16,841 nt of DNA from EX4484-217-1 sp964496035 (lineage in GTDB: Archaea > Thermoproteota > Thermoprotei_A > EX4484-217-1). Shown here piece after piece: positions 13,250 to 16,841 of the stretch. The notes under the pieces were generated by a model. That model ran no database searches. It had not been told where the DNA came from and was given only the letters and a program-made list of their open reading frames with translations. The position numbers were made by a program, and so were the translations under genes. Position 1 is the stretch's first letter. Each line of letters begins with the position of its first letter. Location: assembly GCA_964496035.1 (NCBI GenBank), contig CAZBXI010000032.1:1-16841 (forward strand). The letters run 5' to 3'.

Positions 13250-13867
13250 CTACCTTACTAGAACAAGTTCTCTTATTGTATTCATAAACCCGGAAATTGT
13301 ATTGAAATCTGGTAACTCATTGAACTTATTAGCTACTATCCTCACCGTAAGAGCGTTTTTACCTTTTAACTGGGATAAGAGAATGGTGAATTTAAAGGGT
13401 GCCTTTACCTTACTTAACTTTCTTATCTGTGCTTTACCTATGCCATCTAATATAAGCGAGAATATCATAGCCCACTCTTTCCCGTTAAATTCTAAAAACC
13501 AATCCCCTACATTGTATGGCGAAGTTTCCTTTTCACGGAACATAAACAAGAATTTATTCTCATCAGCTTCCACATTAACTTCCTCTAGCTCGTAGTATTT
13601 ATGGACATGAAGTATTTCAAGTATTTCACGTTCAATATGATCTATAATGAAAGAGCTAAGAGGAATGCGATATATTTTTTCAATGAACTCATCAATATTT
13701 GAAACATGTTCCTCAGCTATTTTCTTCAATATGGGCTCGTAGGACTCTAGTATTTCATAACATAGGTCAGCAATATTTGCATTGACCATTCCAGCTATTT
13801 TTTCTAATAATTTCTTAGTTTGAGAAGACAATTTCACCATAACATAGTCTTCTTTACTTAAAGACAT
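13250..13867 (-). CDS. Unrecognised protein with RHH-like N-terminus
   Basis: The protein has 205 residues. The first 45 (VMVKLSSQTKKLLEKIAGMV followed by NANIADLCYEILESY) have the strand-helix-turn-helix look of ribbon-helix-helix proteins, though weaker than a clear CopG. The remainder mixes an acidic helical part (EEHVSNIDEFIEKIYRI) with beta strands (NKFLFMFREKE, FKFTILLSQLKGKNALTVRIV). No catalytic residues stand out and I do not know the family. GAGGGTAGG immediately upstream on the minus strand supports the ATG. It diverges from a candidate sRNA. A 98-nt gap, in which I see nothing, separates its stop from the start of the small zinc-ribbon gene. Confidence 0.65.
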   Translation of the reverse strand: MSLSKEDYVMVKLSSQTKKLLEKIAGMVNANIADLCYEILESYEPILKKIAEEHVSNIDEFIEKIYRIPLSSFIIDHIEREILEILHVHKYYELEEVNVEADENKFLFMFREKETSPYNVGDWFLEFNGKEWAMIFSLILDGIGKAQIRKLSKVKAPFKFTILLSQLKGKNALTVRIVANKFNELPDFNTISGFMNTIRELVLVR

Positions 13868-13904
13868 TTCCTACCCTCTCTCCATATTCCCGGTAAATAC
13901 GAGA

Positions 13905-13913
13905 ATTTTTTAG
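13905..13913 (+). promoter_or_regulatory. TATA box candidate for the second sRNA
   Basis: TTTTTTAGA is centred about 26 nt before 13935, which would start transcription a few bases ahead of the C box at 13940. This suggests independent transcription of the sRNA. Confidence 0.4.
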
Positions 13914-13939
13914 ATACAAACCCTAATAACTTATTCTAG

Positions 13940-13995
13940 GTGATGAATGTGGCGGGCTTGACCTCCTAAGGGATGACGAATTAGGAGCCCCCTGA
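13940..13995 (+). ncRNA. Candidate C/D box sRNA with self-complementary guide
   Basis: The boxes are C GTGATGA (13940-13946, exact), D' TTGA (13958-13961, one mismatch to CUGA), C' ATGACGA (13973-13979, one mismatch) and D CTGA (13992-13995, exact). Guide gaps are 11 nt (C-D') and 12 nt (C'-D), normal for archaeal methylation guides; the D'-C' spacer is 11 nt. By the N+5 rule the D guide pairs with GGGGCUCCUAAU, targeting the C at position 5. The D' guide pairs with GCCCGCCACAU. CTCCTAA in the spacer (13963-13969) is perfectly complementary to TTAGGAG in the D guide (13981-13987), so an alternative hairpin exists. Confidence 0.6.
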
Positions 13996-14026
13996 CATCG
14001 ATGTAATTGTTTATGGTGAAGAACGT

Positions 14027-14809
14027 TTGGTAAATAAGAACTTCCAGAAAGAACTTATCAAAGTACTAAGTAGGTACGTTGAACTCAAGAAGACCTCAAG
14101 TGAAGGAAAGTATGCACGGGAAAGAGCAGAAGAACTGATAAATATTATTAATAAAACCGCAGAGACTTACAATAAAGATTGGCTATATCTGATGGCAGCG
14201 GATATTTTTTACGATATTTACGGAGGATTTAATGAGGTTTCAGCAAAATACATGTATTTAGGTATGAATTATATTTTAAGGGTTCTAGAAGGCTTAATAA
14301 TAGCATGGTTTGAAGATAAGAAAGGTTTCTTCAAGGAGAATGTGAATCCTATACTATTAGCAGATGCCATTGAGAGATTAATGTATGCTATAAAGGGTTT
14401 AGAAAACTATGAAACATACAATATCCTAGGAGGTCTTTTTAAGAAGATAGTGGAACATTTAGATAAAAGAGCTTACAGAAGTGTATGGAAGAATCTATGG
14501 GAACGTGCGAAAAAGTACTACTTAAGATCTTTAAGCATTAACATGAATAATTATGAGGCCTATGAAGGATTAGGTGACCTTTATTTACTTGTTGAGGAAT
14601 ATAAGGAGGCCCTAAATCAATACACTAAAGCAGTACTCCTTAAGAGAGATGAGAAGAGGTTATGGAGCAAGATAGCTTTAGTTTTTGAAGAACTTGGCGA
14701 AATAGATAAGGCCATTGAGTCTTTAGAGGAATCTTTGAAGTATGGTATGGATGAGGAAACAGTAAGAAAACTTGTAAAACTCTATGAAAGAAAGGGCAGA
14801 AATCTCTAA
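14027..14809 (+). CDS. TPR-repeat protein
   Basis: The protein has 260 residues and is almost all alpha-helical. The C-terminal third has recognisable tetratricopeptide repeats: a partial one at about 157-175 (ERAKKYYLRSLSI), one at 176-209 (YEAYEGLGDLYLLVEEYKEA) and one at 210-243 (RLWSKIALVFEELGEIDKAI). The N-terminal 150 residues are probably degenerate helical repeats. No signal peptide or membrane segment is seen. TPR domains bind other proteins, but no partner is evident here. GGTGAAG at 14015-14021 supports the TTG start; no other start codon occurs between it and the upstream in-frame stop. The gene ends 38 bases before the recombinase gene. Confidence 0.75.
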   Translation: MVNKNFQKELIKVLSRYVELKKTSSEGKYARERAEELINIINKTAETYNKDWLYLMAADIFYDIYGGFNEVSAKYMYLGMNYILRVLEGLIIAWFEDKKGFFKENVNPILLADAIERLMYAIKGLENYETYNILGGLFKKIVEHLDKRAYRSVWKNLWERAKKYYLRSLSINMNNYEAYEGLGDLYLLVEEYKEALNQYTKAVLLKRDEKRLWSKIALVFEELGEIDKAIESLEESLKYGMDEETVRKLVKLYERKGRNL

Positions 14810-14847
14810 ATATTTCAAAGTATATCATATTATATCGGAGAATAGCG

Positions 14848-15483
14848 GTGCTAGAGAGGTTGCTACCACCGAGGGAGGCGTGTAAGCGTCTCGGGATTAG
14901 CTTCATTACTTTGAAGAGGTGGATTTACTCAAGTAAAATTAGAGCAGTAAAGACACCTACTGGTAGATGGATGATACCAGAAAGCGAAATAGAGAGAATC
15001 ATAAGCGGAAGAGAAGGAGTTAAGGAGGTTAGAGCTGTTATTTATGCTCGTGTAAGCTCTAGTGACCAGAAGAGTGATTTAGAGAGACAAATAAAGTACC
15101 TTACACAGTATTGTTCAGCGAAGGTATATAGAGTAGTTGATGTTCTAAGCGACGTAGCTAGCGGGTTGAAGACTAATCGTAGAGGCTTATTGAAGCTCTT
15201 CAACTATGTGGTGAATAAACAAGTAGATGTCATTGTAATAACCTATAAGGATAGACTTACGAGGTTTGGCTTTGAGTATCTTGAGTACTTCTTTAAACAG
15301 TATGGTGTACGGATAGAGGTCGTTTATGGCGAGGAGCCTAAAGACGCTTACCAAGAACTAGTTGAAGACCTACTAGCAGTAGTAACTAGCTTTGCTGGTA
15401 AACTCTACGGTATGAGGAGTCACAGGAAAAAGAGACTCGTTCAAGGATTTAAGAAACTCCTAGAAGAGGTTGAAAAAGAATGA
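14848..15483 (+). CDS. tnpA: IS607-type serine recombinase (TnpA) with MerR-like HTH
   Basis: The protein has 211 residues. An N-terminal MerR-type helix-turn-helix (about 6-50: PPREACKRLGISFITLKRW and TPTGRWMIPESEI) is followed by a small serine resolvase domain. The catalytic serine is S70 in IYARVSSSDQ. The other resolvase landmarks are DLERQ, the DVASGLKTNRRGLLKL segment, and KDRLTRFGFEYLEYFF carrying the catalytic arginines. This enzyme moves the element through a serine-linked intermediate at loosely defined targets. The GTG start is preceded only by weak ribosome-binding sequence. It overlaps tnpB by four bases (ATGA), implying coupled translation. Confidence 0.93.
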   Translation: MLERLLPPREACKRLGISFITLKRWIYSSKIRAVKTPTGRWMIPESEIERIISGREGVKEVRAVIYARVSSSDQKSDLERQIKYLTQYCSAKVYRVVDVLSDVASGLKTNRRGLLKLFNYVVNKQVDVIVITYKDRLTRFGFEYLEYFFKQYGVRIEVVYGEEPKDAYQELVEDLLAVVTSFAGKLYGMRSHRKKRLVQGFKKLLEEVEKE

Positions 15484-16778
15484 CTAAAGTAACTAGAACT
15501 GTCATCGTTAATAGCGTTAAGCTTTCAAGAAAGATATTTCGTATTTTTGTTGAGCTTGAGGGTATGTATCATAACATGGTTGAGCAACTAACTATGTATG
15601 CTGTAAAGAACAACATTAAGAGCTTCACTAGGCTCAAAGTACTCAAGTACCGTGAAATGAGGAATCTTTATCCACAACTGCCATCACATTATGTTTATAC
15701 TGCTTGTCAAGACGCTAGTACTAGGGCTAAGAGCTTCCTAAGATTAAAGAAGCTCAGGTTAGCTGAGAGAGATTATCCCGAGGTTAGGAGGATTAGTATA
15801 TGGCTTGACGACCACCTATGGAAATCCGATGGATATACTTCAATTAAAATAGCTACCCATAAGGGATGGGTAACCATAGACTTTGAGCCCCATAAACAGT
15901 ATTGGAGATATGTTAATTGTAACTGGAGACTAGCTACTGAAGCTAAGATAAAGCTAGATAAGAGGGATAAAAGACTCATAATTTATCTAACATTCATCAA
16001 GGATGTAAAGGAATACAACCTTAAAGGATACCTACCTGTTGATATTAATGAAAACAATGTTACTATAATGGTTGTTGGTGTAGCTTTCCTCTTTGAGACT
16101 AGTATTGAGAAACTTGTTCTTGGCTATTATTATCGTAGGAGGAAGGTACAGGAGAGATACGATAAACTCTATGGTGTAAAGTCGAGGATTAAGAGGAAGA
16201 TTCTAAAGAAACTTAAGGAGAAGAAGAGGAAGTCTGATATCAGGTGGAAGATAGTTAACATAATCGTTAGAACTGCTTATGAGAGGCAGTACGCTATTGT
16301 TCTTGAGAAGCTCGGTAAGAAACCTGCTAACGACATGATAGCTAAGATTAAGGATAAACAGCTAAGGCATAGAATATTCCAAGCATCATTCAAAGGGACA
16401 CAGAACGCTATAGAGGAGAAAGCGAAAGAATACGGAGTACCAGTAATCTATGTTGACCCAAAGAATACCTCTAAATTGTGCCCGATACATATTGCTCCAA
16501 TAATCTACGATAATGGTTCTAGAAAGGGAAAGTGTAGTAAAGGCGGGGAGCCATGGCATCGTGATGTTGTTGCTTGCTGGAATCTCCTCTTTAGAGCCCT
16601 ACGGGATGATGGGAGCCACGCTCCAAGCCCTGTAGGGCTAGACGTAGATGGGAGCCCCGTTCCGTTGGGCTCGACAGCCACCCATGACCCCGTAGGGTTA
16701 AGCAAGTCCCTATGGGCGAGGTGGAAGTCCCTACCGCAGATACACTATGCTATAGATTTAAACAAAATGAAGCGGTAG
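15480..16778 (+). CDS. tnpB: TnpB RNA-guided nuclease (IS607-associated)
   Basis: The protein has 432 residues. The RuvC triad appears complete: D188 in LPVDINENNV, E276 in IVLEKLGK, and D362 in HRDVVACWNLL. The zinc finger is unusual: CPIH (334-337) and CSKGG (352-356) stand where most TnpBs have two CxxC pairs, so it keeps two Cys and one His, perhaps with H360. TnpB binds an omega RNA made from its own 3' end and cuts DNA next to a short motif, helping the element persist. The 55 residues after WNLL are Gly/Pro/Ser-rich and low in coding character, matching RNA hairpins encoded in the same bases. The N-terminal part includes the usual wedge region with basic helices. Confidence 0.9.
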   Translation: MTKVTRTVIVNSVKLSRKIFRIFVELEGMYHNMVEQLTMYAVKNNIKSFTRLKVLKYREMRNLYPQLPSHYVYTACQDASTRAKSFLRLKKLRLAERDYPEVRRISIWLDDHLWKSDGYTSIKIATHKGWVTIDFEPHKQYWRYVNCNWRLATEAKIKLDKRDKRLIIYLTFIKDVKEYNLKGYLPVDINENNVTIMVVGVAFLFETSIEKLVLGYYYRRRKVQERYDKLYGVKSRIKRKILKKLKEKKRKSDIRWKIVNIIVRTAYERQYAIVLEKLGKKPANDMIAKIKDKQLRHRIFQASFKGTQNAIEEKAKEYGVPVIYVDPKNTSKLCPIHIAPIIYDNGSRKGKCSKGGEPWHRDVVACWNLLFRALRDDGSHAPSPVGLDVDGSPVPLGSTATHDPVGLSKSLWARWKSLPQIHYAIDLNKMKR

Positions 16779-16795
16779 GGACAAACGGTTAAAGG
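16595..16795 (+). ncRNA. Candidate omega RNA (reRNA) scaffold overlapping the tnpB 3' end
   Basis: The last part of tnpB and its flank hold a dense series of hairpins: GGAGC/GCTCC (16612-16624), AGCCC/GGGCT (16626-16639), GAGCCC/GGGCTC (16652-16672), and ACCC/GGGT (16687-16698) inside CCCAT/ATGGG (16681-16716). The series ends with a perfect 11-bp pair, GTCCCTACCGC (16727-16737) and GCGGTAGGGAC (16772-16782). TnpB guide RNAs come from this position, with the guide just beyond the right end. The 5' and 3' limits given are estimates. Confidence 0.6.
16727..16782 (+). repeat. Perfect 11-bp inverted repeat at the tnpB stop codon
   Basis: GTCCCTACCGC (16727-16737) and GCGGTAGGGAC (16772-16782) pair over all 11 positions around a 34-nt AT-rich loop. 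The tnpB TAG stop lies inside the right arm. It probably forms the last stem of the omega RNA, marking the right end of the element. Confidence 0.8.
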
Positions 16796-16841
16796 AAAAA
16801 GTAGAAAGGTTAAATAAGTTATTGATGAAGAAGTAGGAATA

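Larger units (their letters stand above)
14810..16800 (+). mobile_element. IS607-family insertion element (tnpA-tnpB), boundaries approximate
   Basis: The element consists of a serine recombinase and an overlapping TnpB gene, the standard IS607 layout. IS607 elements lack terminal inverted repeats, so ends cannot be fixed by eye. The left end should lie in the 38 bases between the TPR stop and tnpA. The right end should lie just past the 11-bp inverted repeat ending at 16782. Both reading frames are intact and keep their catalytic residues, so the element may be active or recent. Confidence 0.75.

Noticed and set aside
1..16841. tRNA genes, rRNA genes and CRISPR arrays
   Set aside because: I looked for GGTTCRANNCC T-arms, cloverleaf arms and regularly spaced direct repeats on both strands and found none convincing. 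Subtle intron-containing tRNAs could be missed by eye.

Overview
The window looks like a chromosomal segment of a thermophilic crenarchaeon (Thermoprotei). It is AT-rich. The genes are compact, often overlap by a few bases, and are preceded by TTTAAA-type TATA boxes with either GGAGG/GGTG ribosome binding sites or almost no leader. RadA, an archaeal tryptophanyl-tRNA synthetase, a DHH-DHHA1 phosphoesterase, a PibD-like prepilin peptidase, a JAMM protease, C/D-box-like RNAs and an IS607/TnpB transposon all fit that assignment. The species cannot be named from the sequence alone.

Layout. The left edge (1-129, minus) holds the first 43 codons of an unknown gene, diverging from radA (399-1352). 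Next is an apparent operon: a ribbon-helix-helix protein, a DHH phosphoesterase and an A24 prepilin peptidase (1553-3556). A HIT-family hydrolase and trpS form a second pair (3614-5236). A small winged-helix gene (5233-5430, minus) ends against trpS and shares a divergent promoter with a DUF2258-like gene (5547-6233). A probable C/D box sRNA (about 6251-6307) lies between that gene and a kinase-fold gene. The kinase reading frame extends about 137 codons upstream of its first conventional start codon. A small protein (7815-8006), a radical SAM protein on the minus strand (8019-8879) and glutamine synthetase (9140-10528) follow.

The region 10586-13151 is the most suggestive. A MoaD-MoaE fusion carries an internal Gly-Gly. 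It faces a JAMM metalloprotease eight bases away. The protease is divergent from threonine synthase, and a 31-nt near-palindrome sits just upstream of its start codon. An overlooked 53-residue zinc-ribbon gene (12990-13151, minus) overlaps the 3' end of thrC. The fusion and protease together suggest that the protease releases active MoaD from a fused precursor for molybdopterin synthesis.

To the right are an unrecognised 205-residue protein (minus), a second probable C/D box sRNA (about 13940-13995) whose guide is complementary to its own spacer, and a TPR protein. The window ends with an IS607-family element: a serine recombinase (tnpA) overlapping a full-length TnpB that keeps its RuvC residues. 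The 3' end of tnpB is a run of GC-rich hairpins closed by a perfect 11-bp inverted repeat, as expected for an overlapping omega RNA (reRNA). I saw no tRNA, rRNA or CRISPR array.
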